From assembly GCF_000744455.1 (NCBI RefSeq), contig NZ_JQLY01000001.1:1116001-1180000 (forward strand): a stretch of DNA of 64,000 nt, written 5' to 3'. The notes under the pieces were generated by a model, which had not been told where the DNA came from, ran no database searches, and worked only from the letters and a program-made list of their open reading frames with translations. This document shows, in pieces, positions 29,120 to 38,900 of this stretch (positions are counted from its first letter, which is position 1; each line of letters begins with the position of its first letter). The translations under genes were made by a program, and so were the position numbers. The stretch is from Methanobacterium sp. SMA-27. Lineage in GTDB: Archaea > Methanobacteriota > Methanobacteria > Methanobacteriales > Methanobacteriaceae.

Positions 29120-30241
29120 ATGGTAAAGAAAAAGTATGTATGCCTATTCCCTGGGTTATTGAATTATCATCTGATAAAGGATGTGGGATTACTCCCCTAT
29201 ACCATGGGCAAATTTTTTAACTACAACTCAAATATTCTCACCTACAATAATGATAATTACAGTTATCTGGATAATGAGCTAAATGGAAATGATTTAAATC
29301 TTATTTATCTTGAAAAAAAATTTAATACAGAAACTCGTGATGTAATATACTATTTATTAAAAAATTCTAGAAATATAGATGTATTCCAATCTTTTAATCT
29401 ACACGATACACTTGGACTTTTTAGTTTCTTTTTTATCTACAAAATATTAAACAGAAAGGGTAAGGTCTATGTGAAATTGGATGCCGATGATTTAATAATA
29501 TCATTGTTGGTTGAGAAAAAGGGTATTTACAGGTATATGCAAAATTTTATGATAAAACACCTGATTGATGTTATGAGTGTTGAATCTACTAGATCATATG
29601 AAAAACTAATAGAATCTAATACAATACCTTCTGATAAGCTCATCCAAATCCCAAATGGCATTTCTATTAAATCCAACATTGAAATTCAAGAAAAAAGGAA
29701 TTATATACTAAATGTGGGACATTTAGGATCAAAAGCAAAGGCAACAGAAATTTTATTGGATGCATTTTCAAAGATTGATAATTTGGAGGATTGGAAATTA
29801 ATACTTGTTGGAAGTATTGATGAATCATTTAATGGATATATAGATGATTATTTTAAAATAAATCCTCATCTAATTGATAAAGTAATATTTAAGGGTTATA
29901 TATCTGATAGGGATGAAATTTACAAGTATTATTCTGAATCGAAAATTTTTTGTTTCCCTTCAAGATCTGAAAGTTTTGGAATAGCATTAATTGAATCTGC
30001 TTATTTTGGAAATTATTTACTTACAACAGATGTTGGCGGTGCAAAGGACGTATTAGATGTAACAAATTATGGTGAAATTATTAAAATGGATGATAGCAAT
30101 TATCTTGCAGGAAGATTACAGGAATTAATTTCAAATCCGGAAAAATGCGAAAAAGATCCATATGAATTGATGACAAAGGTAAATGATAAATTTAATTGGG
30201 CCAAATTATGTGAAAAGATTGATAAAAGACTAAATCCCTAA
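29120..30241 (+). CDS. GT4 family glycosyltransferase
   Basis: About 373 residues with GT-B features: IQIPNGISIKSN, YILNVGHLGSKAKATEILLD, KVIFKGYISDRDEIYKYYSE and SRSESFGIALIESAYFGNYL at the donor site (Glu-Ser-Ala rather than Glu-Ala-Met). The N-terminal domain is divergent (MVKKKYVCLFPGLLNYHLIK). An upstream ATG nine bases earlier is part of the AGGATGATC element that serves better as the ribosome binding site for this ATG. It stands alone on the plus strand inside the minus-strand genes of the locus and has the lowest similarity to the other GT4 proteins. Confidence 0.82.
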   Translation: MVKKKYVCLFPGLLNYHLIKDVGLLPYTMGKFFNYNSNILTYNNDNYSYLDNELNGNDLNLIYLEKKFNTETRDVIYYLLKNSRNIDVFQSFNLHDTLGLFSFFFIYKILNRKGKVYVKLDADDLIISLLVEKKGIYRYMQNFMIKHLIDVMSVESTRSYEKLIESNTIPSDKLIQIPNGISIKSNIEIQEKRNYILNVGHLGSKAKATEILLDAFSKIDNLEDWKLILVGSIDESFNGYIDDYFKINPHLIDKVIFKGYISDRDEIYKYYSESKIFCFPSRSESFGIALIESAYFGNYLLTTDVGGAKDVLDVTNYGEIIKMDDSNYLAGRLQELISNPEKCEKDPYELMTKVNDKFNWAKLCEKIDKRLNP

Positions 30242-30290
30242 AAATTTATTGAGTAATTACTTTTTTTTTAGATTAAATTTTTAATTATAA

Positions 30291-31715
30291 TTAATCTCTG
30301 CCCAACATTTGTTTAAATAAATTGATATCTTCTTCTGAAAATGTTTTTAGGAAGAATAAAACTCCAAAATATATGATGGTAGCTACTACTATCACTATTA
30401 TTAGATTTATATTTACCAAAGCAACGAATAGGCCCATAATTAAACTTGCAATCACTGGTTTTACCAATATTTTGTGGACGGGGATGTTATATCCATTCAC
30501 ATTCATTATATGGAACCAGAATATACAAGCTGACAGTTCTGTAATAACTGTTATGAAACTAGCTGCAACAAAACCATATTTTGGTAGAAGAAGTAAATTC
30601 AATATTATATTCAGTGCCATGACAATGAATGCTGATTTTACCATTTGACTTTGCTTGTTAATTGAGTTAATTGCTGTTCCCAGTATATAATTCACAAATA
30701 TTATTGGTATTGACCATATTAGTATTTGAAGAGCTATTATTGATTGTGAAAACCCTGATTTGTAGATAAATAATATTAATGGGCTGGCAATTAGGGTCGT
30801 GCCCACTGCAATTGGCAGACCAATTATAATTAGATATTTAAACGATTTTTCATATGAAATCTTAAGTAAGTCTTTTGATGAAACATTAAATCTTGATAAC
30901 ATCGGAAACACAGACATTACATAGACAGATGGTAAAAACATTAACGCACTCATCAAACCATAGGCAGCATTGTAAACTCCTACAGCTTCATTTCCATTTA
31001 TTATCTGGAGTAGAACTGTATCAATTCTAAATGCAATCAACAAAAAAACGCCTGATAATGTCAGGGGAATGGCTTCAATTATCAGAAACTTCCATAAAGT
31101 AATGTCTATTTCTATTTTAGGTAAAATGAACTTCCATGCACAGATGATTATGCCAAAAATTAAGGAAACTATACTTGCAATGAGGTAGATAAGGGCAAAA
31201 TTGGTTATGGACATCTGATAGTAAATAATCAATAATATACCAGAAAACATTATTATACTGTTGATAATCTGTCCAATTGATTGATACTCCATTTTTTCAT
31301 ATGCCTGGAAAACCGAGTAGAAAATATTGGTAAAAGCACCCACAACAAAGGATATTGTTATGAAATATACTACCACGGCAATTTCAGGAGAATAATGTTC
31401 TATATATACTATTAAGAACATTAAAACCAAGGTAATGGTACTTAAAGCTATTTTAAGAACAATTGTATTCCCAATATATTTATTAGCTAATGATTTTTCT
31501 CTTGAAACTTCTCTGGTTGTCAGTGTACTCAGACCCAATTCTGTGAAAATTGATAGTAGAGCTCCTAAAGCAAGAGCAGTGGACAATATTCCAAAGCCTG
31601 CTGCTCCAAGGTAACGTGCAGTATATATTGTATAAAAAAAGGCCAATATATAACTTATAACCTGGGATAAAAGTAAAATTGATGTATTTTTTGCTATTTT
31701 ACTTACTGCACTCAT
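30291..31715 (-). CDS. Polysaccharide flippase, Wzx/MATE-like
   Basis: About 474 residues with twelve to fourteen transmembrane helices. The start (SAVSKIAKNTSILLLSQVIS) and blocks YTARYLGAAGFGILS, LGLSTLTTREVSRE and YNAAYGLMSALMFLPSVYVM are characteristic of the MVF/MOP superfamily of lipid-linked oligosaccharide flippases. It would move the glycan assembled by the nearby glycosyltransferases across the membrane. The frame opens at a TTG nine bases earlier, too close to the TAGGAA ribosome binding site, so the ATG is preferred. It sits between a plus-strand GT4 and an epimerase gene. Confidence 0.9.
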   Translation of the reverse strand: MSAVSKIAKNTSILLLSQVISYILAFFYTIYTARYLGAAGFGILSTALALGALLSIFTELGLSTLTTREVSREKSLANKYIGNTIVLKIALSTITLVLMFLIVYIEHYSPEIAVVVYFITISFVVGAFTNIFYSVFQAYEKMEYQSIGQIINSIIMFSGILLIIYYQMSITNFALIYLIASIVSLIFGIIICAWKFILPKIEIDITLWKFLIIEAIPLTLSGVFLLIAFRIDTVLLQIINGNEAVGVYNAAYGLMSALMFLPSVYVMSVFPMLSRFNVSSKDLLKISYEKSFKYLIIIGLPIAVGTTLIASPLILFIYKSGFSQSIIALQILIWSIPIIFVNYILGTAINSINKQSQMVKSAFIVMALNIILNLLLLPKYGFVAASFITVITELSACIFWFHIMNVNGYNIPVHKILVKPVIASLIMGLFVALVNINLIIVIVVATIIYFGVLFFLKTFSEEDINLFKQMLGRD

Positions 31716-31765
31716 AAGATTCAATTCCTACTGTTAAAAAAGATAAAACTTTAAATTCTTAAAAA

Positions 31766-32689
31766 TTAATTTTTAAATGAATTTACAGTGTCTGAAAGAT
31801 AGTCAACAAAATCACCTTTTGGTACATATCCAATTGACCTGGCCTTAGATATATCTGCAAATGAATGTTTAATTTCTCCTGCACGTGCATCTTCATATTT
31901 GGGTTCAATATCTTTACCCATGGTGTTTTTAACTATTTCAAAGAGCTGGTTAATTGATGTACTTTTCCCTAGACCAATATTGAACACTCCAGTTTCCTTG
32001 GATTCTGCTGAAAGAATATTCGCTTTTACAACCTGTTTTACATGCACAAAATCTCTTGTCTGTTCTCCATCACCATATATAACTGGAGTTTCGTTTTTAA
32101 GAAGTTTATCAACGAAAATTGGAATAACTGGAGCATAATCTGATTCAGGATCTTGTCTTGGCCCGAATACATTGAAGTATCGAAGTGCAACTGTTGGAAG
32201 TCCATATATCTCAGAATATACATTACAATATAGTTCTCCAGTTGCCTTTGCTACAGCATAGGGTGATAATGGATTGATTGGAATTTTTTCACTTATTGGA
32301 AGTGATTCAGTTTCACCGTATACAGCAGAAGAGGATGAAAATACCAATTTTTTAACTCCACATTTCCTTGCAGCTTCAAGAACCTTCAAAGTTCCTGTTA
32401 CATTAGTTTCATTACATCCAATGGGATCCACAACACTCTGTGTAACACTGGTCATTGCGGCCATATGAAAAACATAATCTGCTCCTTCAAAAATATTTTC
32501 AAGGTTCATCTTGGTAATATCACCAAGGTTTGTGTCAATTTTTGTAAAATCGAAGTCCTTAATATTCTTAATATCTCCTGATGACTGGTTATCTACTATA
32601 ACAATGTTGTTGTTTTCATTTAGTCTATCAATCAAATGGGAACCAATAAATCCAAGACCGCCTGTAACAACTACCTTTTTATTTTTCAT
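31766..32689 (-). CDS. NAD-dependent sugar-nucleotide epimerase, GalE-like
   Basis: About 307 residues, extended SDR. GGLGFIGSHLIDRL binds NAD; HMAAMTSVTQSVVDP, SSSSAVYGETESLP and YAVAKATGELYC carry the catalytic Ser, Tyr and Lys; RYFNVFGPRQDPESDYAPVI and GDGEQTRDFVHV are typical of UDP-hexose 4-epimerases. Likely interconverts UDP-glucose/galactose or their N-acetyl forms for the glycan locus. Six extra N-terminal residues are possible, but the longer start has no ribosome binding site whereas GAGG lies 12 bases before the chosen ATG. 50 bases upstream of the flippase gene in transcription order. Confidence 0.9.
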   Translation of the reverse strand: MKNKKVVVTGGLGFIGSHLIDRLNENNNIVIVDNQSSGDIKNIKDFDFTKIDTNLGDITKMNLENIFEGADYVFHMAAMTSVTQSVVDPIGCNETNVTGTLKVLEAARKCGVKKLVFSSSSAVYGETESLPISEKIPINPLSPYAVAKATGELYCNVYSEIYGLPTVALRYFNVFGPRQDPESDYAPVIPIFVDKLLKNETPVIYGDGEQTRDFVHVKQVVKANILSAESKETGVFNIGLGKSTSINQLFEIVKNTMGKDIEPKYEDARAGEIKHSFADISKARSIGYVPKGDFVDYLSDTVNSFKN

Positions 32690-32759
32690 TTTGAATCTAT
32701 GCCTCATAAAATTTTAAAGAAAATTTTAATTCCCGTTAAAATATGTTTCTTTCATCTAT

Positions 32760-33185
32760 TCATATGACATTCACGTACAAGAAAACTGAACGATATACAG
32801 TGTCAGTATTAGGTAGTTTATAGAGTTTAAATTCTAACGTTTGATTATTTCCTGTTTGTGTAGGCTGGAATGAGAAATTTATCTGTTTAGTTTCATTGTT
32901 AGAGAGTGTAATATTTTGATTGGAAAGGGTTACACCATTTAATGTTTCAACCAGATTGTAGGTTGTTGTGGACTGTTCATGATTCACCAGTCCAATTGTT
33001 AAATTTCCAATTTCATTCACACTTAGATTGGTTGGATAGTTTCCTGCCTTATCTCCTGCTCCTAAAATATATAGCTCAGTAAATTTTTCACCTGGACTTG
33101 GATTTACAATTATATAAACAGTTGCTATGACAGCCGCAACAAGTAAAATTACTAAAATTGATGATACAGTTTTATCTAACTTCAT
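32760..33185 (-). CDS. DUF1616-like membrane-anchored extracellular protein
   Basis: About 141 residues: an N-terminal transmembrane anchor (SSILVILLVAAVIATVYIIV) followed by an exterior beta-sandwich-like domain. GEKFTELYILGAGDKAGNYP is the hallmark I associate with DUF1616, a domain found at the end of some archaeal membrane proteins. Here it occurs alone, without the multi-helix N-terminal part seen in longer members. Several NxT/NxS sequons (for example NLSV, NLTI, NITL) could be N-glycosylated. GGTG is well placed for this ATG, not for the upstream GTG. Function unknown. Confidence 0.68.
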   Translation of the reverse strand: MKLDKTVSSILVILLVAAVIATVYIIVNPSPGEKFTELYILGAGDKAGNYPTNLSVNEIGNLTIGLVNHEQSTTTYNLVETLNGVTLSNQNITLSNNETKQINFSFQPTQTGNNQTLEFKLYKLPNTDTVYRSVFLYVNVI

Positions 33186-33457
33186 TCTAAGCACCGTAAA
33201 TATATGTTGGTAAATATATGTTTTAAGTAAATATTATTATTTTAATTGTAAAATTTGATTGCAAATTTCCATTATATTTCGTTTTCCAATGTCACATATA
33301 AAAATATTGTGAAATAAATTCTCCTATTAGATTATACTTTATTTAGCAGATATATTTATAAGATTAATTAATTATTATGTGTTATCAGTTAGGTTCTATT
33401 TTTATTAAGATTTACCCTACAAATTCCAAAAACAAAAAATTGATTAAAACGATTAAA

Positions 33458-35845
33458 ATGTTACTCAACAATCCCCTTCAAATGAATGACTGGAAATTCA
33501 GCCAATTCATTAAATTAATATTGCTAATACAATTTTTACAATTAATTTTTGTTGGTTTAAATCTTAAAGGAATCAATATCCCTGTTATCGCACAATTGAT
33601 AGGTTTTATTTATCTCACATTTATTCCAGGATATTTGATCCTTCGTATATTGAAAATTCATGAAATTGGTAACGTTAAATCTTTACTCTACTCTGTTGGA
33701 TTGAGTATTGCAAGTGTTATGTTTATTGGATTTATAATAAATATGGTTCTACCACTCATTGGAATTTACAATCCATTATCCATCATCCCGTTAACAGTTT
33801 CCATCACATTATATGTGATTGTTCTATCCATTATAAGTTATATAATTGATAAAGACTTTAGTGCCTCAAATAAAATTGAAACCAGTGATTTTTTCACTCC
33901 TTCATTCCTATTCCTTACACTTATCCCCTTTGTAGCTATTTTTGGGTCATATTCCATTACTAACTATCATACAAATATAATTTCAATGTTCCTATTGGTT
34001 TTAATTGCTTTAACATTTATTCTGGTTGTTTTTGATAAAATACCCAAAAAATGGTATACGTTTACTGTTTGGATTGTATCAATTTCATTATTATATGTAA
34101 GTTCATTAATATCCCCATATGTATGGGGTTGGGATATACAGAACGAGTATTATCTTGCGAATCTTGTTATGAACTTTTCGTACTGGAATTCTGCCTTGCC
34201 CGATGCTTACAATTCAATGTTAAGTATTGTGATGTTGGCTCCAACCTACTCACTTTTAACTAACTTGAGACTGGATTATATTTTAAAAATTGTGTTTCCA
34301 TTTCTGTTTTCTTTGGTACCTCTGGGTCTTTATAAAATATTTAAAACACAGACTGACAACTCTAAAATAGCATTTATTGCTGTTTTTTTATTTATTTCCT
34401 TTAACACATTTTATATAGAATTACTTGCACTTACAAGGGAAATGACAGCTGAATTATTCCTTGTTCTCTTGTTGCTTCTGATTTTAAACAGAAAATTAAA
34501 AACAAATCTAATGGTATTAATGGCAATTTTTAGCATGGGACTGGTTGTATCACATTATTCAACCACATATTTCTTTATAATAGCACTTATCGGTGTTTCT
34601 ATATTATTGGCCATATTCAATCTGTCTAAATTCAATTTATCAAGGGATAATATTAACTTCAGTGGAAATAAGACACTATTATTTGTTTTACCTTCAATCA
34701 CAGCTTTTATGATTCTGTTTGCATATTTATGGTACTCTAGTTTTTCCCAGGGATTGGCTGTAAAAGCGATTATTGATGTTTTAACTTATATTAAACAGGA
34801 TTTCTTTGATATAATCAAGATATCTCTTCAAAATGCAGGAATTGTACCCACTACAGCCATATATGCATTGGTAATATTTTTAATTATTCTTCTTATTGTT
34901 GCTGTGATCTACATTCTTAAAATCATATTACAACGAATGGTTAAAACAAATGAACATGAATGGATAACCAATTTCCTTGATATGTTAAGGTCTAAACTTA
35001 ACTACAAAGTTATTGCAGTTGTGGGTGTGGTTGTTTTAGTTGCTTTGACATTTGTTACTGGACCTCCTAAGACATGGATTGTAACTGTTTTGAGATATTT
35101 AAATTTTACAGTTGTATTTTTCACATTCATGGGTCTTGTTATGGTATTTCTCAATATGCATCGGAACAAATTCCAAAACACCTACTTAGCATTTTCAGTT
35201 GTAGGAGCTGCAATGTTAATAGCAGGCTTTACAATTCCTTCATTTGAGGGTGCATTTAATATTACAAGGATATATGAAATAGCATTTATAATATTATCTC
35301 CATTTTGCGTTATTGGTGGTACTAAGATTTTAGGATCAATATATCATGTAATTAAACATGGAAACATTGATGGTGAAACACCTCTAAAGATATTTTCTAT
35401 TTTTATTTTGATATTTATGCTTTTTAACACTGGTTTTGTAAGTGAACTTGCTGGAGAATCAATTCCAATGTTTTTAACAGGAGTAAGTATTCAATCATCC
35501 GATTACTACCCTTTATTTGATAATCAAGAGGCTGACAGTGCACAATGGTTGACAGATAATAAGGTAAGTAACAGTATATATGCAGATGTCTATGGTAAAT
35601 TCATTTTTTACAGGTTCACACCTAATATTAATGAAATTTCATCCAACAACGGTGTATCTGAATTTACAACCTATAATTCATCCAACACCTACATGTACCT
35701 AAGAACCTTGAATGTTAACAGTGGTTATCTTGTTGGATTCACCAGCAGAACGGATCGTAACAGGGTTTATAAAGATTTAAGCAGTGTAGCTAATTCTAAA
35801 AATAAAATCTTCGATGATGGTGATTCTAGAGTATATTATAAATAA
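33458..35845 (+). CDS. Large polytopic membrane protein, DUF2206-like (copy 2)
   Basis: About 795 residues with roughly fourteen transmembrane helices and a soluble C-terminal domain (last 120 residues), paralogous to the DUF2206-like protein at the left of the glycan locus (shared FIPGYLILRILKI, WGWDIQNEYYLANLVM, PDAYNSMLSIV patterns). The frame extends 81 bases upstream to an ATG at 33377, but a TATA element at about 33347-33361 would place the transcript start near that codon, and the paralogue aligns from the start chosen here. GT-C glycosyltransferase-like topology suggests a role in moving sugars onto a substrate outside the membrane. Confidence 0.72.
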   Translation: MLLNNPLQMNDWKFSQFIKLILLIQFLQLIFVGLNLKGINIPVIAQLIGFIYLTFIPGYLILRILKIHEIGNVKSLLYSVGLSIASVMFIGFIINMVLPLIGIYNPLSIIPLTVSITLYVIVLSIISYIIDKDFSASNKIETSDFFTPSFLFLTLIPFVAIFGSYSITNYHTNIISMFLLVLIALTFILVVFDKIPKKWYTFTVWIVSISLLYVSSLISPYVWGWDIQNEYYLANLVMNFSYWNSALPDAYNSMLSIVMLAPTYSLLTNLRLDYILKIVFPFLFSLVPLGLYKIFKTQTDNSKIAFIAVFLFISFNTFYIELLALTREMTAELFLVLLLLLILNRKLKTNLMVLMAIFSMGLVVSHYSTTYFFIIALIGVSILLAIFNLSKFNLSRDNINFSGNKTLLFVLPSITAFMILFAYLWYSSFSQGLAVKAIIDVLTYIKQDFFDIIKISLQNAGIVPTTAIYALVIFLIILLIVAVIYILKIILQRMVKTNEHEWITNFLDMLRSKLNYKVIAVVGVVVLVALTFVTGPPKTWIVTVLRYLNFTVVFFTFMGLVMVFLNMHRNKFQNTYLAFSVVGAAMLIAGFTIPSFEGAFNITRIYEIAFIILSPFCVIGGTKILGSIYHVIKHGNIDGETPLKIFSIFILIFMLFNTGFVSELAGESIPMFLTGVSIQSSDYYPLFDNQEADSAQWLTDNKVSNSIYADVYGKFIFYRFTPNINEISSNNGVSEFTTYNSSNTYMYLRTLNVNSGYLVGFTSRTDRNRVYKDLSSVANSKNKIFDDGDSRVYYK

Positions 35846-35997
35846 TTATTGGATATTTTAGAGATTATTTTGAATTAAATCTGAATCTGGTGAAATTTTT
35901 GTTAATATCTCTTTTAATAAATTCTATTTGTATAATAATACCTTATAATTCCATAAAAGAAACAAATAAATAATAATATAATATATATCCTAATTTA

Positions 35998-38900
35998 ATG
36001 CAAGATAAGAAAATCCTATTAATTGTGGGGAATGATGATAAAGACACTGCAGACACCGAGCATAAATTGAAATCAATGAATTATGTTCCGCATGTTATTG
36101 GTGGTGTTGATGAAGCCCTTAGAACTGCATTAGATATTATGCCGAATATTATTTTAATCGATACATCTTGTAATATTGATGAAAAAAAATTAGATTTAAT
36201 TAAAAACTTGAATATTCCTATTATTTTTCTATTAAATAAGATAAACGAATCATTAATTCTCCAAGAATCATATGAGGAACTTTTTGGAGTTCTTGATAAA
36301 CCATTCAGTATATCAGATCTTGAAAATGCAATCAATGTTGGAGTTTACAAACATGAAATGGATAGCATGTTAAAGAAAATTGATGTTAGTTACGTAAATA
36401 TGCTTGAAAATCTTCAGGATGCCTATTTCCAGGTTAACAGTGAAGGAAAAATCATATTAACAAGTCCCTCTTCAGCATCATTGTTTGGATACGATTCCCC
36501 TCGTGAAATGCAAGGTCATTTAGCCATATCTTTAATTAAAAATCAAGAAGATAAAGATTTAGTTCTGGAAAAATTTTACAAAAAAGATAAAATTACTAAT
36601 TATAAATTTGAAGCATTAAGAAAGGATTTTAGTTCTTTTTGGGTGTCTCTAACCACATTCTATCAATATGATGATCATGGAAATATTAAAGCTATTGAGG
36701 CATTTGTTAGAGATATAACAGAACAGATGACAGCGGAATTTGAACAGAAAACCATTGTTGAATTCATGCAGATCATGAATAACAGTACAAATGTATTAGA
36801 TTTAGTTGATTCAACAATAAATTTTATTAAACAGCAATCTGGCTTTGAAGCTGTGGCTGTAAGACTCAAAGAAGGGTGTGATTATCCTTATTATCAAACA
36901 CAAGGTTTCAGTAATGAATTTGTAAAAATGGAAAACCTTCTATGCGACTACAATGAAAAAGGAAACCCCCATTGTGATGCTGTTGGCAACCCAATACTAG
37001 AATGTATGTGCGGAAATGTAATTTGTAGAAGATTTGATCCATTAAAACCATTTTTCACAGACAATGGAAGTTTCTGGACAAATAGTACCACTGACCTTCT
37101 TTCAAGTACAACTGAGGAAGATAGACAGGCCAGAACACGTAATCGATGTAATGGAGAGGGATATGAATCTGTGGCTTTAATACCTTTAATTTCTGGAGAT
37201 GAAACCATTGGACTTCTCCAGTTAAATGATAATAGAAAAAATCTTTTCAGTTTAGAAATTATGATGGTTTGGGAGCGTTTGGCAGGTTATCTTGCTGTAT
37301 CTTTAGCCAAGTTCCAGGCTGAAGAACTTAAGCAAAATCTTTTGGAAAATGAACAAAAACTAACAGAAGAACTTAGAATTTCAAATAAAGAACTTAAGGA
37401 ACAAGAAATGGAGATGTCTATGCTTTACAACACTCTGAAAAAAAGTGAGAAGAGTGTTCGTGTGAAATTAAATACAATTCTATATCCCGAGGGTAATATT
37501 GAGGAACTTGATCTTGAAGATATATTGGATGTACAGGTAATCCAATCTCTCCTTGACGAGTATTATAAGATTTTCAAATTACCAATGGCCATCATAGATA
37601 CAAATGGTAAAATACTCGCAGGGGTTGGATGGCAGGATATTTGTACCAATTTCCATAGAGTTAATCCTGAAACTAGCAAGTTCTGTGAAGAAAGTGATGT
37701 TCAACTTACTGTGGGAGTACCTGCTGGAGAATTCAAGCTTTACAAATGTAAAAACAATATGTGGGACCTTGCAACACCTATAATTGTAGGTGGTAAACAT
37801 CTTGGTAATCTTTTTTCAGGTCAATTCTTCTTTGATGATGAAGAAATAGACTACGAAGTATTCCGAAAACAAGCCGAAAAATATGATTTTAACGAATCAG
37901 AATATATTTCTGCTCTTGAAAAAGTTCCAAAGGTCAATAGAAACTCTGTAAATGAAGGAATGAATTTTTTTGTAAAAATTGCAGATATGATCTCCCGTAT
38001 GAGTTATAATAATATAATGTTAGCAAGATCTATAACTGAACGTGATAATTTATTAGAGAATGAACAGCAATTAACTGAGGAGCTTCGAACTTCCAATGAA
38101 GAATTACAATCCATAACATTAGAATTAAAAAATACTAATGCAGAGCTCTTCAACAAACAGGCCAAACTACACAGTTTAAATCAGGATTTGATTATTAACC
38201 AAGAAAAATTTTTCAAGGCATTTCATTCCAATCCCGCTGCAATGACACTGAGCAATGAACATGGAATATTAGTTGATATCAATGAAAGTTATTCTAAATT
38301 GACTGGATATAGTATGGAAGAACTGATTGGGCATACCTCTGCTGAGTTAGGAATAATGGACGGTGTGAAGCTTAATAAACATATAATAGAATCTCAAACA
38401 TTAGGTTCTATAAACGATGTAGAACTGGATGTTCGTACTAAATCTGGTGAAAAACGTATCATCACCCATAGTAGGGAGATAATTGAACTTAACAATTCAA
38501 TTAATTTCATAACTTTTAGTTATGATATAACAGAGCGTAAAAAAGTTGAAAATGCATTGCGCGATAGTGAGGAAAGGTTCCGTAATCTTGCAGAAAATAT
38601 TCCAAACCTAGCATGGATGGCAGATGCTGAAGGGTATATATTCTGGTATAATAAGCAGTGGTATGACTTCACTGGTACAGATTTTGATGAAATGAAGGGA
38701 TGGGGTTGGCAGAATGTGCATCACCCCGACTATTTAGAATCTGTGACAGAAGAATGGTCAGAAAGCCTTAAAAAAGGACTACCCTACGATAATGTATTTC
38801 CATTAAAAAATAAGCATGGAGAATATCGATGGTTCTTAACTCGTGTTACACCCATCAGGGATAAAAATGGTAAAATCCAACGCTGGTTTGGAACTAATAC

